From NCBI GenBank assembly GCA_039516895.1, contig CP154437.1, positions 1,240,001 through 1,304,000 of the forward strand: 64,000 nucleotides of DNA, in the 5' to 3' direction. Of this stretch, positions 1 to 9,472 are shown one piece after another. Under the pieces are notes generated by a model. That model did no database searches, was not told where the DNA came from, and saw nothing but the letters and a program-made list of their open reading frames with translations. Position 1 is the stretch's first letter; each line of letters opens with the position of its first letter. The position numbers and the translations under genes are program-made. The DNA comes from Campylobacter coli. GTDB lineage: Bacteria > Campylobacterota > Campylobacteria > Campylobacterales > Campylobacteraceae.

Positions 1-676
1 TTTGCTGATCGTTTGAATTGATATAATTATCAATAAGTTTATATTCATCAGGCATTAAATATTTAAAACTTAAATCTTCTAAATAATTTTTAATACTAGA
101 AATTCCAAGTCTATGTGCTATGGGTGCATAAACGACTAAAGTTTCTTCGCTAATACGCTTTTGCTTATCTTCTCTTAAAGCATCTAAGGTTAGCATATTG
201 TGAAGTCTATCGCAAAGTTTTACCACCAAAACCCCAACATCTTCAATACTTGCTAAAAGCATATTTCTAAATGTAAGAGCAGATTTGGTTAAACTTTTCT
301 TTGATTTTGAAGGAATAAGATTATCTTCTCTGATTTCTACGATTTTTGTAAGGCCTAAAACAAGCTTTAAAACTTCAGATCCAAACTGATCTCTAAGCTC
401 TTCTTCAGTACATTGTGTATCTTCAATCACATCATGTAAAAGCGCGGCTAAAATTGTGGCTTTATTTTCACTTAAAAAAGCAACTAAGCTTGCAACCAAG
501 ATGGGATGAACTGCATAAGGTTCTCCACTTTTTCTTACCTGACCTTCGTGAGACTTTATGCAATAATCCACAGCTTTTTCTACAATAGCATCTTCTTGGC
601 AAATGCTAAAAAGTAGTTCTTTTGCTCTTGTTAAATCTCTACAATTTTTAATATCTTCAATGAGTTTTTCGAGCAA
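1..676 (-). CDS. spoT: Bifunctional (p)ppGpp synthetase/hydrolase SpoT, N-terminal part (runs off window)
   Basis: About 225 N-terminal residues of a RelA/SpoT-family protein are visible; the rest lies before position 1. The reverse-strand translation shows the HD hydrolase signature LLHDVIEDT and the later KLCDRLHN segment, typical of the ppGpp hydrolase domain that controls the stringent response in the cytoplasm. I place the start at a TTG (674-676), giving MLEKLIEDI, because GAGGAA lies just upstream and the frame is closed off by the rpoZ stop 7 nt away. No ATG fits better. It is the last visible gene of the rpoZ-spoT pair, a common pairing. The family assignment is firm; synthetase activity cannot be judged because that domain is outside the window. 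Confidence 0.93.
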   Translation of the reverse strand, partial: MLEKLIEDIKNCRDLTRAKELLFSICQEDAIVEKAVDYCIKSHEGQVRKSGEPYAVHPILVASLVAFLSENKATILAALLHDVIEDTQCTEEELRDQFGSEVLKLVLGLTKIVEIREDNLIPSKSKKSLTKSALTFRNMLLASIEDVGVLVVKLCDRLHNMLTLDALREDKQKRISEETLVVYAPIAHRLGISSIKNYLEDLSFKYLMPDEYKLIDNYINSNDQQ

Positions 677-683
677 TAATTCC

Positions 684-908
684 TCATCGACTGGTTTCAA
701 CTAGACCCTCTAAAGTGATTTTATTTTCTGCTATCTCATATAAAGCAATATCTGCGAATTTTAATTTACTTTTATCAATATCAACCAAAGGTGCTGCACC
801 ATCAGCTAACTGCTCTGCTCTTTTTGCAACAACCAAAGAAAGACGGTAGCGATCATCTCCCATTCTTTCTAGTGCTTTAGCTGCTATTTCTTCTATTCTA
901 TTCTCCAT
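684..908 (-). CDS. rpoZ: RNA polymerase omega subunit
   Basis: A 74-residue protein beginning [21 protein letters not shown], the conserved omega N-terminus. Its usual length in epsilonproteobacteria is about 70-75 residues. Omega binds the beta-prime subunit and helps assemble RNA polymerase; it also forms part of a ppGpp site in many bacteria, which fits its position directly upstream of spoT (7 nt gap). pyrH starts upstream with a 14 nt gap, so the three probably share a transcript. A purine-rich AGGAG lies before the ATG. Confidence 0.95.
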   Translation of the reverse strand: MENRIEEIAAKALERMGDDRYRLSLVVAKRAEQLADGAAPLVDIDKSKLKFADIALYEIAENKITLEGLVETSR

Positions 909-922
909 TTATTTCTCCTTGA

Positions 923-1648
<726 letters not shown>

Positions 1649-1690
1649 TTAATCAGCTTGAAATTATATTGAAAATTGCATTAAAATTAG

Positions 1691-2893
1691 CTAATTTAAA
1701 CTAATAAGTTCTAAAGGATTGATATGAAAATTCTTTTGTGTTACTTCAAAAGTTAAATCATTTTTTATCCTACCTACTACCGCACCTTTTTTTACATTTT
1801 TACCGACTTTGATATTGGGCGCTATCTTGTCTAAATGTGCATAAATAGTATGAATTCCATTATCATGTTCGACTATCACAACTCTTGCTAGCATACTCGT
1901 ATCTTTAGCAAAAACTATCTTTCCATCTAAAACACTTTTTACCACAGCATCAGCTTTTTTACTTCTTAAAACAACATTTTCATTGAAAATTTTAATATTA
2001 TAAACAGGATCAATATAATTTCCAAATTTTTGCTTTACAGTAAAAGACTCTAAAGGAGCTATGGTTTTTTTACCTGTATAACGCTTAGTAGAGCTTCCTT
2101 GATAACTAGAGCCAATTTGACGAATTTTTTGGGTATTATTAGTGATTTTACTATCACTAGCAGTTTTTTGAGTTTGCTTTTTATCTTCTTGCTTGCTTTC
2201 TATAATTTTTAACTGATTTAAGGTTTTTCTTAACTCATCTTGCTGATCTTGCAAATTTTCAAGTTTTTTAGCGTAAATTGCCCGATCGGTTTTTTGTTTG
2301 TTAATCTCGCTGACTTGCTTTTGTCTTAAATTTTGAAGTTTTGCCAATTGGGTATTATAATCTTTTAAATCCTCATTGATCTTTTTGATTTGATCTTGCT
2401 TGCTGTCGATTTGCTTGCTTATATCTTCATAATCTTTAGAGAGTTTAAAAATTTCATCTTGTAAAATTTTATCCAAGCTACCTAAAACCTCAAAAGCCAT
2501 AAAACTTTCCTTACTTTCAACATAACCTTGCGGAATAGGTAAATCATAAGCAAAATCTTTAGCCATTAAAGTTATAAGCTTGCCCTCCATATTGGCTTTA
2601 TTTTTCAAAAGATCCGTATTTTGACTCGTGAGTAAATTTAAGTCTTTATTTTGTGCTTTAGCTCGAGCTTCAAGCTTAAGGGTTTGAGAATTAAGAGTTT
2701 CAATTTGAGCGCTTAATTCTTTTAGGCTCTTTTCTCCGCTTAATATATCATTTGCCAAATCTTCAAGCTTTTTATTTACCTGCTCTTGAATGCGTTTGTT
2801 TTCTTCTAAATTTTTAGTTTTTTCATTGATTGCATTAGCATAAATTTCATTGCTTAGTAAAAAAAAACAAAGAAAAATTAAAATTTTTCTCAT
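1691..2893 (-). CDS. EnvC-like periplasmic M23-family protein with coiled coil
   Basis: 400 residues. A signal peptide (about 1-19, ending IYANA) is followed by long Lys/Glu/Gln-rich coiled coils (about 20-245), a Ser/Thr/Lys linker and a C-terminal LytM/M23-like domain (about 290-400). The domain looks catalytically degenerate. The YAHLDK histidine is present, but the usual LHFE zinc-ligand motif reads LTFE, and I find no HxxxD. Together with its place directly after ftsX (4 nt overlap), this suggests an EnvC-type activator that couples FtsEX to a cell-wall amidase at division rather than an active peptidase. It corresponds to the gene called a peptidase (Cj1275c) in C. jejuni as I recall it. 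Family assignment is strong; the non-catalytic role is inference. Confidence 0.9.
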   Translation of the reverse strand: MRKILIFLCFFLLSNEIYANAINEKTKNLEENKRIQEQVNKKLEDLANDILSGEKSLKELSAQIETLNSQTLKLEARAKAQNKDLNLLTSQNTDLLKNKANMEGKLITLMAKDFAYDLPIPQGYVESKESFMAFEVLGSLDKILQDEIFKLSKDYEDISKQIDSKQDQIKKINEDLKDYNTQLAKLQNLRQKQVSEINKQKTDRAIYAKKLENLQDQQDELRKTLNQLKIIESKQEDKKQTQKTASDSKITNNTQKIRQIGSSYQGSSTKRYTGKKTIAPLESFTVKQKFGNYIDPVYNIKIFNENVVLRSKKADAVVKSVLDGKIVFAKDTSMLARVVIVEHDNGIHTIYAHLDKIAPNIKVGKNVKKGAVVGRIKNDLTFEVTQKNFHINPLELISLN

Positions 2894-3696
2894 TTTTTCA
2901 CCCTAAACATCACCGAATTTACACACAATAAACATATAAATAAAGTCACTAAAAAAATCACGCCCAAATGCACGATAAAATTAATAGGAGGCAAGATAAT
3001 ATCAACCGCTTTTAGACTATCTTGAACTATAGAAAGATTATAAATTTGTGTAAAAAATATAAATAAAATAACAAAAGCAATAAAACAATCCAAAACCACA
3101 ATCTTATACAACATAAAAGATCTAAACCAAAAAGGTGCGCCAAACAAGCACATAATCTCCACACGCTCAGTATGCTCAAAAAGCCAAATTTTCATTTGTT
3201 TTAAAAATAAAACAAATGAAAGCAAAATAATGATAAATAAAAATAACCAAAATACAAATTTCATCAAAACAAGTAAGGAATAAACCTTATCATGTGTTTT
3301 AGCAAAAGTCTCAACCTTGCTAATGCTTGGAATACTTAAAAGTTGATTTTTAATCATATTAAGCTCATTTTGCGTAGGTAAATAATTAAGCTTAATGCTA
3401 TAAAATCTCGGCAAAGAATCTCGTAAAATTTTTAAATTTTTATCGGAAATATCATTTTTTAAGCGATCTATCAAATTTTTAGGATCTAAAAGTTCTAAGT
3501 CAGAAAAGGAAGAAAGTTTAGTTTTTATAACATTCTTGTCAAGTTCAGTAGAGCTTGCGACAATGATATTATAATCTTTATTGACAAGTTCTTCGTAATA
3601 TCTTAAGGTAGCATTTGTAAGCAAAATAAACTCAAAAGCAAACATCATAAATAATAAGGGTAAAATCAAAGATAAGTGGGTTTTAAAAAATTTCAT
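2890..3696 (-). CDS. ftsX: Cell division ABC-transporter-like permease FtsX
   Basis: 268 residues. A transmembrane helix near the N-terminus (about 10-27) is followed by a periplasmic loop (about 30-145) and three further helices, the standard four-helix FtsX plan. FtsX transmits ATP hydrolysis by FtsE across the inner membrane to control septal wall hydrolysis. The C-terminal helix runs into the conserved CVNSVMFRVKK end. It overlaps ftsE by 14 nt and the EnvC-like gene by 4 nt, so the three are translationally coupled. Confidence 0.92.
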   Translation of the reverse strand: MKFFKTHLSLILPLLFMMFAFEFILLTNATLRYYEELVNKDYNIIVASSTELDKNVIKTKLSSFSDLELLDPKNLIDRLKNDISDKNLKILRDSLPRFYSIKLNYLPTQNELNMIKNQLLSIPSISKVETFAKTHDKVYSLLVLMKFVFWLFLFIIILLSFVLFLKQMKIWLFEHTERVEIMCLFGAPFWFRSFMLYKIVVLDCFIAFVILFIFFTQIYNLSIVQDSLKAVDIILPPINFIVHLGVIFLVTLFICLLCVNSVMFRVKK

Positions 3697-4348
3697 TCAT
3701 ATTTCCATTTTCTATATTAAAACGACGATAATTCAGTCTTAAATTACTCGGAATTCTATGTGTAACCACCACAACACAAGTACCCAAAAGCTCTCTGGCT
3801 GATTTTAAAAGCGTCCAAATAATATCTGAAGAATACTCGTCTAAATTTCCCGTAGGCTCATCACAAAGCAAAAGCTTAGGATTGTGTGCTAAAGCTCTAG
3901 CCATAGCTACTCTTTGCTGCTCTCCTCCGCTTAGTTGATTGGGCAATTTATCTGCTTTAAATGTCAAATTTACATGTTTTAAAAGCTTGCTTGCTTGATC
4001 ATGACAAACTTTTTTACTATAACCTTTAATCATAAGAGGAAGCATAACATTTTTTTCTACGCTATATTCTTGTATAAGTCTATAATCTTGGAATATAATA
4101 CCAATTTGCTGACGCAATTTTAAAAGCTCTAAATTTCCAATTTTTCGCATAGAAGATCCGCACACTTCAAGTTGACCCGAAAGAAGCTCCAAATCCCCAT
4201 AAAAAGATTTTAACAGAGTGCTTTTTCCACTTCCGCTTTTACCTGTGATAAAAACAAAATCATCATCTTTAAAAGTGAAACTAGCTTCTTTAATAACCAA
4301 TTCATCATAACCTAAAGAAAGTTTATGTGCTTGAATTAAATTTGACAT
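3683..4348 (-). CDS. ftsE: Cell division ATP-binding protein FtsE
   Basis: An ABC ATPase with Walker A ITGKSGSGKST (about residue 34 on), the signature NQLSGGEQQRVAMARAL, Walker B LLLCDEPTGNLD and the switch His in VVVVTHR. It energises FtsX at the inner face of the membrane. I choose the ATG at 4346-4348 (MSNLIQAHKL, 221 residues) rather than the in-frame ATG 21 nt upstream. The shorter start has AGAGGA at good spacing and the ordinary FtsE length. It is the first gene of the ftsE-ftsX-EnvC-like set; trmB ends 48 nt upstream. Confidence 0.94.
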   Translation of the reverse strand: MSNLIQAHKLSLGYDELVIKEASFTFKDDDFVFITGKSGSGKSTLLKSFYGDLELLSGQLEVCGSSMRKIGNLELLKLRQQIGIIFQDYRLIQEYSVEKNVMLPLMIKGYSKKVCHDQASKLLKHVNLTFKADKLPNQLSGGEQQRVAMARALAHNPKLLLCDEPTGNLDEYSSDIIWTLLKSARELLGTCVVVVTHRIPSNLRLNYRRFNIENGNMNEIF

Positions 4349-4396
4349 CCCATCCTCTTTGAATTTCAAAATTCGTAAATTATGCTTTATTTTTGC

Positions 4397-5593
4397 TTAA
4401 TTTTCAAGAAAATGTTTCATATTAAAGTGAAATTTAACACTTTTTTTAAGCTCTTTTATAGCTTTTAAATTTTCTTGTATTTTAAAAGGCTCCTTAAAAA
4501 CAAAGCTAATCGTCTCTCCTATATGCAAATAACAATGCTCAGGTTTATTAAACGCACCAAAGGCTATCTTTAATAATAAACTTTCCCCTTGCTTGTAAAT
4601 ATTTTCAAAATGCAAGAAGAAATCCTCTTTCTTTAAAGTAAAATTTTCAAAATTTTTCTCTAAAAGCATTAAATCATTTTTATCTAAATGTATATCCGAA
4701 AAATCAAATTCTTCTGATAAAGGATTATTTTCTTCTTTATCTAAATTCCAAACCCAAAGATCATAAATATCTTTTTCCTGTCTTTTCCATCTGTCTTCGT
4801 ATTTGCTAGAAATTTCTAAATTTTCATTTTTTCTAATGCTAAATTGTGGCGATGAAAAATCTAAAAATTCCTTAAAAGTAAAGTCGAAATACTCATAACT
4901 ATCCGTTCTAAGTTCAAACACCCCTTGGGCTGTAAGCACCCTTGCACATTCTTTACAAAATGCTTTAGAAACAACACGACGATGAGGCTTTTTATCCCAA
5001 GGAACTGGAAAGTGTAAGAAAATTTTTTCTACAGAATAAGACTGAAGAACGCTTAATAAAAGCCTAGCATCACTTTGAACCAATAAAATATTATCAATAC
5101 CCTGTGCTTTCGCAAGCTTAGCCACCTGTGTGATGGCTGGATTATAAATTTCTATCCCAAGAATTAAAACATGGGGATTATTTTTAGCTTGGTAAAGCAA
5201 ATGCCTTCCTGAACCAAAGCCAATTTCAATGTAAATTCTCCCCTCAAGTCTTGCCAATACTTCCTCAAAATCATTAGCAATCAAAGGAGTTTTTTCAGCC
5301 AAAGCATTGTTTTTTATACCAAAAGCCTCGCTGATAATATCCTCGCAAAAATATTGCTTAAAAACATATAAAGCCTTATGTAAATAGGCTATTTTAGAAG
5401 GCTTAGTGTGTTTATCTACCTTAACTACAAATTCATTTTCTCCTTTTTTAACCTGTAAAAAAAAGCTTTCTTCCTCGACCTTTGTGTAGATTAAATTCAC
5501 ATTATCATTATATGCCATCCAAACAAATTCTACCCCATCTTTTTCAAAGGGTAGAATGATTTCTTTAAGTGTTCTAGCTTTAAAATTTGGCAC
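4397..5593 (-). CDS. trmB: tRNA (guanine-N7-)-methyltransferase, extended form
   Basis: 398 residues, nearly twice the roughly 210-240 of ordinary TrmB. The methyltransferase core lies at about 115-270, with IYIEIGFGSGRHLLYQAKNNP as the SAM-binding loop and FLHFPVPWDKKPHRRVV as the conserved TrmB substrate motif. It makes m7G at position 46 of tRNA. About 110 residues before and 120 after the core are lineage-specific; C. jejuni has a similar long form (about 392 residues) as I recall. Its stop overlaps the flpA ATG region by 1 nt, so it probably shares the flpA transcript. Core function is sure; the role of the extensions is unknown. Confidence 0.92.
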   Translation of the reverse strand: MPNFKARTLKEIILPFEKDGVEFVWMAYNDNVNLIYTKVEEESFFLQVKKGENEFVVKVDKHTKPSKIAYLHKALYVFKQYFCEDIISEAFGIKNNALAEKTPLIANDFEEVLARLEGRIYIEIGFGSGRHLLYQAKNNPHVLILGIEIYNPAITQVAKLAKAQGIDNILLVQSDARLLLSVLQSYSVEKIFLHFPVPWDKKPHRRVVSKAFCKECARVLTAQGVFELRTDSYEYFDFTFKEFLDFSSPQFSIRKNENLEISSKYEDRWKRQEKDIYDLWVWNLDKEENNPLSEEFDFSDIHLDKNDLMLLEKNFENFTLKKEDFFLHFENIYKQGESLLLKIAFGAFNKPEHCYLHIGETISFVFKEPFKIQENLKAIKELKKSVKFHFNMKHFLEN

Positions 5594-6825
5594 TATTGCC
5601 CCGCCTTAACTCTCTTTGAAGGCTCTGAACGAAGGCCAACAGAATCAATCGCTATCACTTCATAACTATACTCTACACCCGGTAAAGCTTTGATATCTTT
5701 TAATCTTTTCTCTTTTATACCTTTAAAAATAGCATTTTGCCCACCGCCATAGCGTCTAACTTCGTATTCAACTGCTCTTGAGTCATTATCTACCCATTCT
5801 AATTCAATACCATCACTTGTACTTTGAGCCAAAATCACACTAGGAGAAGATGGGCTCCCTAAAGTTTTGCCCTCTACTCCATTTTTAGGCATAGAACTTT
5901 CAAGCCCATCTATATCTACCATAGTTACCTTATAGTATCTACTCTTTGCAGCACCTTCAACTATATCCTCATAAGAATTTTGCTCGGTTTTCGCCAAAAG
6001 AGTATAAGGAAGTAAACTTGAACTCGTAGAATAAACTTTATAATACGAAAAATCTTTATATTTAGGAGCATCCCATGTTAAAACTATTTTATTGGCTCCA
6101 TCTAAACTCGCATTTAAATGTTCAACTTGAGGTGGCAAAGCCTTGCTTGTAGAATTTAAAACAGAACTTGGCTCACTTTGCACTCCATCAAACCCAACCG
6201 CTATAATTCTATAATTAAAACTCTCCTCTGGCTTTAAATCCTCATCTATAAATTCAGCATTTAAACGATTTTTTACCTCAGCAATTTTTTTAAATTCTTG
6301 TCCATCTGCCTTAGCTCTTTCTATGATATAAGAAGCTACTCTTGGATCTGAATGCGGACGCCAAATCAATTTAATTCGGCTTGGTAAATTGGTAATAGCT
6401 TGTGCAAAAGCAATAGCCTCTAATCTTGGCATAGTTTTTACTTCAACCACCTTTCCATCTTCTGAAATATGTCCTTGATTATTAAAACTTCTCATCATAT
6501 AGTAATATTTCGTATTTGGCTCAAGCTTAGCATCTACATAATGGGTTTGAAATTTATCCTTAATCGTTCCTACAAGTTTAAATTCAGGATTTGCATCATT
6601 TGAACGATATAAATAAAATCCTTTGATATTATCATCATATAAAGGATCCCATTCAAACGCTATATTACTAATATCACTAAGGCTTTTAAGATTGTCAATC
6701 TTTGGCAAGCTTTCATTGACTAAAAGTTCTTTCTTTGAACCTATATTGGAAAGTTGCGAAACACTGCAAGCACTAAATAAAAGAGTCAAAGCACCCAAGC
6801 AAAGACTCAAGTGAAATTTTTTCAT
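5593..6825 (-). CDS. flpA: Fibronectin type III-domain lipoprotein, FlpA-like adhesin
   Basis: 410 residues with a lipoprotein signal peptide: a lipobox LFSAC places the modified Cys near residue 20. Several fibronectin type III-like repeats follow (about 45-400), marked by recurring patterns such as FEWDPLYDDNIKGFYLYRS, YYYMMRSF and LTWDAPKYKDFSYYKVY. In C. jejuni, FlpA is a surface-exposed lipoprotein that binds host fibronectin. The gene starts inside the end of the upstream pseudouridine synthase gene (53 nt overlap) and is followed by trmB. The orthology rests on size, domains and gene context. Confidence 0.9.
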   Translation of the reverse strand: MKKFHLSLCLGALTLLFSACSVSQLSNIGSKKELLVNESLPKIDNLKSLSDISNIAFEWDPLYDDNIKGFYLYRSNDANPEFKLVGTIKDKFQTHYVDAKLEPNTKYYYMMRSFNNQGHISEDGKVVEVKTMPRLEAIAFAQAITNLPSRIKLIWRPHSDPRVASYIIERAKADGQEFKKIAEVKNRLNAEFIDEDLKPEESFNYRIIAVGFDGVQSEPSSVLNSTSKALPPQVEHLNASLDGANKIVLTWDAPKYKDFSYYKVYSTSSSLLPYTLLAKTEQNSYEDIVEGAAKSRYYKVTMVDIDGLESSMPKNGVEGKTLGSPSSPSVILAQSTSDGIELEWVDNDSRAVEYEVRRYGGGQNAIFKGIKEKRLKDIKALPGVEYSYEVIAIDSVGLRSEPSKRVKAGQ

Positions 6826-7738
6826 TAAGCTCTCCTAAAATAAATTTTTTTTCTAAAATTTGTTTAAAATCGTCCATTAATGGAGCTTGAATAAATATTT
6901 TTTCTCCATTTCTAGGATGAATAAAATACAAAAAATACGCATGCAGCATAATCCTACACTCGTATTTTCCCCTATAGCCATATAGTTCATCTCCTAAAAT
7001 ATGACGATTTATACTAGCTAAATGTGCTCTGATTTGATGCGTTCTACCTGTAAAAAGCTTAGCTGCAATAAGGCTCACATCCTCGCTTTTTGCCAAGTTA
7101 GCAAAAGCACTTTTAGCCTCCTTAGAACCCTTAACAAAGCTATTTGTAACTATTTTTTTAATAGCATTAGCACTTGATCGAATCAAAGCTTTATCTATGA
7201 TAATTTTATCCTCTTTTAGTGGCAAATCAATTAACGCAAGATAAATTCTTCCCATAGTTTTATCGCTAAGCTGCTCGCTAAGCTTTTGGTGGGTAAAATT
7301 ATTTTTCGCTATCAATATAGCTCCGCTTGTTTCTTTATCAAGCCTATGAACAAGCCCTGCACGCACTTCTCCACCCAAAGTAGAAAGGGTGTATTGTTTT
7401 TCTATAAGCCAATCCACCAAAGTCGCACTTTTAACACTCTTTGCACCATGAACTACCAAATTTGAGGGTTTGTTTAAAACCAACAAATCCTCATCTTCGT
7501 ATAAAATTTCTATATCAAAATCTATATCAAATTTAGGTTTAACTTCCTCTACAAGCGGTAAATTTAAAACAAGTCTATCTCCGACTTTTAGCTTAAATGA
7601 ATTTTTATTTTGAATTTTATCATTAACCCAAACGCAGTTTTTTTCTATCATCAAGGCTATTTGATTGCGACTTTGCTGAAGATTTTTAGCTAAAAAAGTA
7701 TCGAGCCTTGAAGATTCATCAACCAAAAAAGTTTGCAT
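6773..7738 (-). CDS. RluD-family 23S rRNA pseudouridine synthase
   Basis: 321 residues. An N-terminal S4-like RNA-binding domain (about 1-65) precedes the pseudouridine synthase core, with the catalytic motif GLVHRLDKETSGAIL (Asp near residue 134) and the later GRTHQIRAHLA. Enzymes of this family isomerise uridines in 23S rRNA. Which positions are modified (RluD or RluC type) cannot be told from sequence alone. The 3' end overlaps flpA by 53 nt. The gene is divergent from mrdB across 76 nt that must hold both promoters. Confidence 0.9.
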   Translation of the reverse strand: MQTFLVDESSRLDTFLAKNLQQSRNQIALMIEKNCVWVNDKIQNKNSFKLKVGDRLVLNLPLVEEVKPKFDIDFDIEILYEDEDLLVLNKPSNLVVHGAKSVKSATLVDWLIEKQYTLSTLGGEVRAGLVHRLDKETSGAILIAKNNFTHQKLSEQLSDKTMGRIYLALIDLPLKEDKIIIDKALIRSSANAIKKIVTNSFVKGSKEAKSAFANLAKSEDVSLIAAKLFTGRTHQIRAHLASINRHILGDELYGYRGKYECRIMLHAYFLYFIHPRNGEKIFIQAPLMDDFKQILEKKFILGELNEKISLESLLGCFDSFI

Positions 7739-7814
7739 TTTTTCCTTATAATTTTATATAATTTAGAGTTTTATTTTATAATTATATTTTAATACTACAA
7801 ATTGAAGGCAAATT

Positions 7815-8921
7815 TTGTTTATACCCGATAGAAGAATTTTAACACATTTTGATTATATGCAACCTATTTTATTTATACCTATTATTTTGATTTCATTTTT
7901 TTTGATATTTGAGGCCAATGCTTTTTTAGCTGAAAAACAATTTGTCTATGCCTGTGTAGGAATTGCTGCATTTAGCGTGTTCTTTTTGTTGCCTATCCGC
8001 AAACTGATGTGGCTTATACCTATAGCTTATTGGGTAAATATTCTTTTACTTTTAAGCACAGATCTTTTTGGTGTTGAAAAGCTAGGCGCTAAAAGATGGC
8101 TTGAAATTCCTTTTACTCATTTTACCATTCAACCTTCTGAAATTTTTAAACCTAGTTTTATTTTAATGCTTGCTTATTTGATCTATCAAGATCCACCGCC
8201 TAAAAATGGCTATAAATTAAAACAATTTCTAAAACTTAGTTTTTTTATCATTTTGCCTTTTTTACTGATCGCTCAAGAGCCTGATTTAGGAAGTGCTATG
8301 GTGCTTTTAATCGTAGGCTTTGGCGTGCTTTTTATCATGGGTGTGCATTATAAAATTTGGCTTAGTATCATCATCGCCATCGGTATAAGCTCTCCTATTA
8401 TTTATACACATTTTTTAAAACCCTATCAAAAACAAAGAATTCATGATTTTATCTCAGAAAAACCGAGTTATCAAGTCGCACAATCCATGATAGCTATAGG
8501 CAATGGAGGCCTTATAGGAAAATCTCAAGATGAAGCTACGCAAACACATTTTAATTTTTTGCCTATCTCCACAAGTGATTTTATCTTTGCGTATCTTATA
8601 GAGAGGTTTGGTTTTTTGGGGGGATTTGTATTGATTTTGCTCTATACTCTACTCATTTTTCATTTGCTAAGCTTAAATCAAAAGCTTAAGGAAGATTATT
8701 TTGCTAGGGTTGCTATAAACTGCGTAGCATTGTTTATTTTTATTTATGCTGCGGTAAACATTTCGATGACTATAGGATTTGCGCCTGTTGTTGGTATCCC
8801 GCTGCCTTTTTTTAGCTATGGAGGAAGTTCTTTTACGATTTTTATGATTTTCTTTGGAATTTTACAGCATTTGATTACTTTTAGATATTTTTGGATAGAT
8901 AGTAAAAATAAAATAAAATAA
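7815..8921 (+). CDS. mrdB: SEDS-family peptidoglycan polymerase RodA (MrdB)
   Basis: 368 residues with about ten hydrophobic helices, as expected for SEDS glycosyltransferases. These work with a class B penicillin-binding protein to polymerise septal or lateral wall. Motifs seen are KRWLEIPFTHFTIQPSEIFKP, AQEPDLGSAM and the C-terminal GIPLPFFSYGGSS. RodA rather than FtsW is inferred from the length and from C. jejuni mrdB context (Cj1282). The start reads TTG (TTG TTT ATA CCC) preceded by GAAGG. The tRNA-Met gene follows 45 nt after the stop. Confidence 0.92.
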   Translation: MFIPDRRILTHFDYMQPILFIPIILISFFLIFEANAFLAEKQFVYACVGIAAFSVFFLLPIRKLMWLIPIAYWVNILLLLSTDLFGVEKLGAKRWLEIPFTHFTIQPSEIFKPSFILMLAYLIYQDPPPKNGYKLKQFLKLSFFIILPFLLIAQEPDLGSAMVLLIVGFGVLFIMGVHYKIWLSIIIAIGISSPIIYTHFLKPYQKQRIHDFISEKPSYQVAQSMIAIGNGGLIGKSQDEATQTHFNFLPISTSDFIFAYLIERFGFLGGFVLILLYTLLIFHLLSLNQKLKEDYFARVAINCVALFIFIYAAVNISMTIGFAPVVGIPLPFFSYGGSSFTIFMIFFGILQHLITFRYFWIDSKNKIK

Positions 8922-8966
8922 TTTTAAGCAAAAATAAGATATAATTTTATCTTTAAAAATTAAGGC

Positions 8967-9043
8967 GGATTTATAGCTCAGTTGGTTAGAGCAACCGGCT
9001 CATAACCGGTTGGTCGCAGGTTCGAGTCCTGCTAAATCCACCA
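8967..9043 (+). tRNA. tRNA-Met (CAT anticodon)
   Basis: A 77 nt cloverleaf. The acceptor stem GGATTTA/TAAATCC (8967-8973 with 9033-9039) is followed by discriminator A and an encoded CCA. The D-arm is AGCTCAGTTGGTTAGAGC, and the anticodon stem ACCGG/CCGGT encloses the loop CTCATAA, so the anticodon is CAT. The T-arm GCAGG-TTCGAGT-CCTGC closes correctly. It is of elongator type rather than initiator. A tRNA-Ile read through lysidine at C34 cannot be wholly excluded. It borders the accessory segment, so it is a candidate integration site. Confidence 0.95.
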
Positions 9044-9472
9044 TTATATTAATTACACTTATACAATCTAAAAAACTTATATTTTTTTACCTGCTTAATA
9101 AATCAAAACTAGATTAAAAATTTTTAGTGTATTTTAACTGCATTATATTAAATTAAATAACACATTGCAACAATTAAAACTTCGATACAAAAACTTATAA
9201 AGCGAAGATGCTTATCTGTAAAACTTAAGCAAAATTCCAATGGAAATTTACAGGCTATGAAAACTGCTTAAAAAAACAAAATCAGTTAATTGCGAATCAA
9301 AGCAATATGTCAGCCACAAAATAATAAAGATATTTTAAAACAAGTAAAAATAAAAAACTTTTTCAAAAAGATAAAAAATAATAATCTTTATCAATCAAGT
9401 CCTAATATTTTTAAATAGAAATAAAATAATGTTAAAATATTTTGTTTCTATATTAAATCAAGGAGAAAAACA
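9044..9472 (+). other. AT-rich gene-free stretch, possible decayed T4SS gene, and eexN upstream region
   Basis: 429 nt between the tRNA and eexN with no intact gene on either strand. In one plus-strand frame 9232-9321 reads KFQWKFTGYENCLKKQNQLI and on to NQSNMSATK before two TAA stops. That pattern is faintly reminiscent of VirB5/TrbJ-type proteins, which commonly precede an eexN-virB6 pair, but the match is too short to be sure. The last 50 nt hold a TA-rich promoter-like region and the AAGGAG ribosome site at 9460-9465 serving eexN. I see no hairpin terminator after the tRNA and no second copy of its 3' end. Confidence 0.4.
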
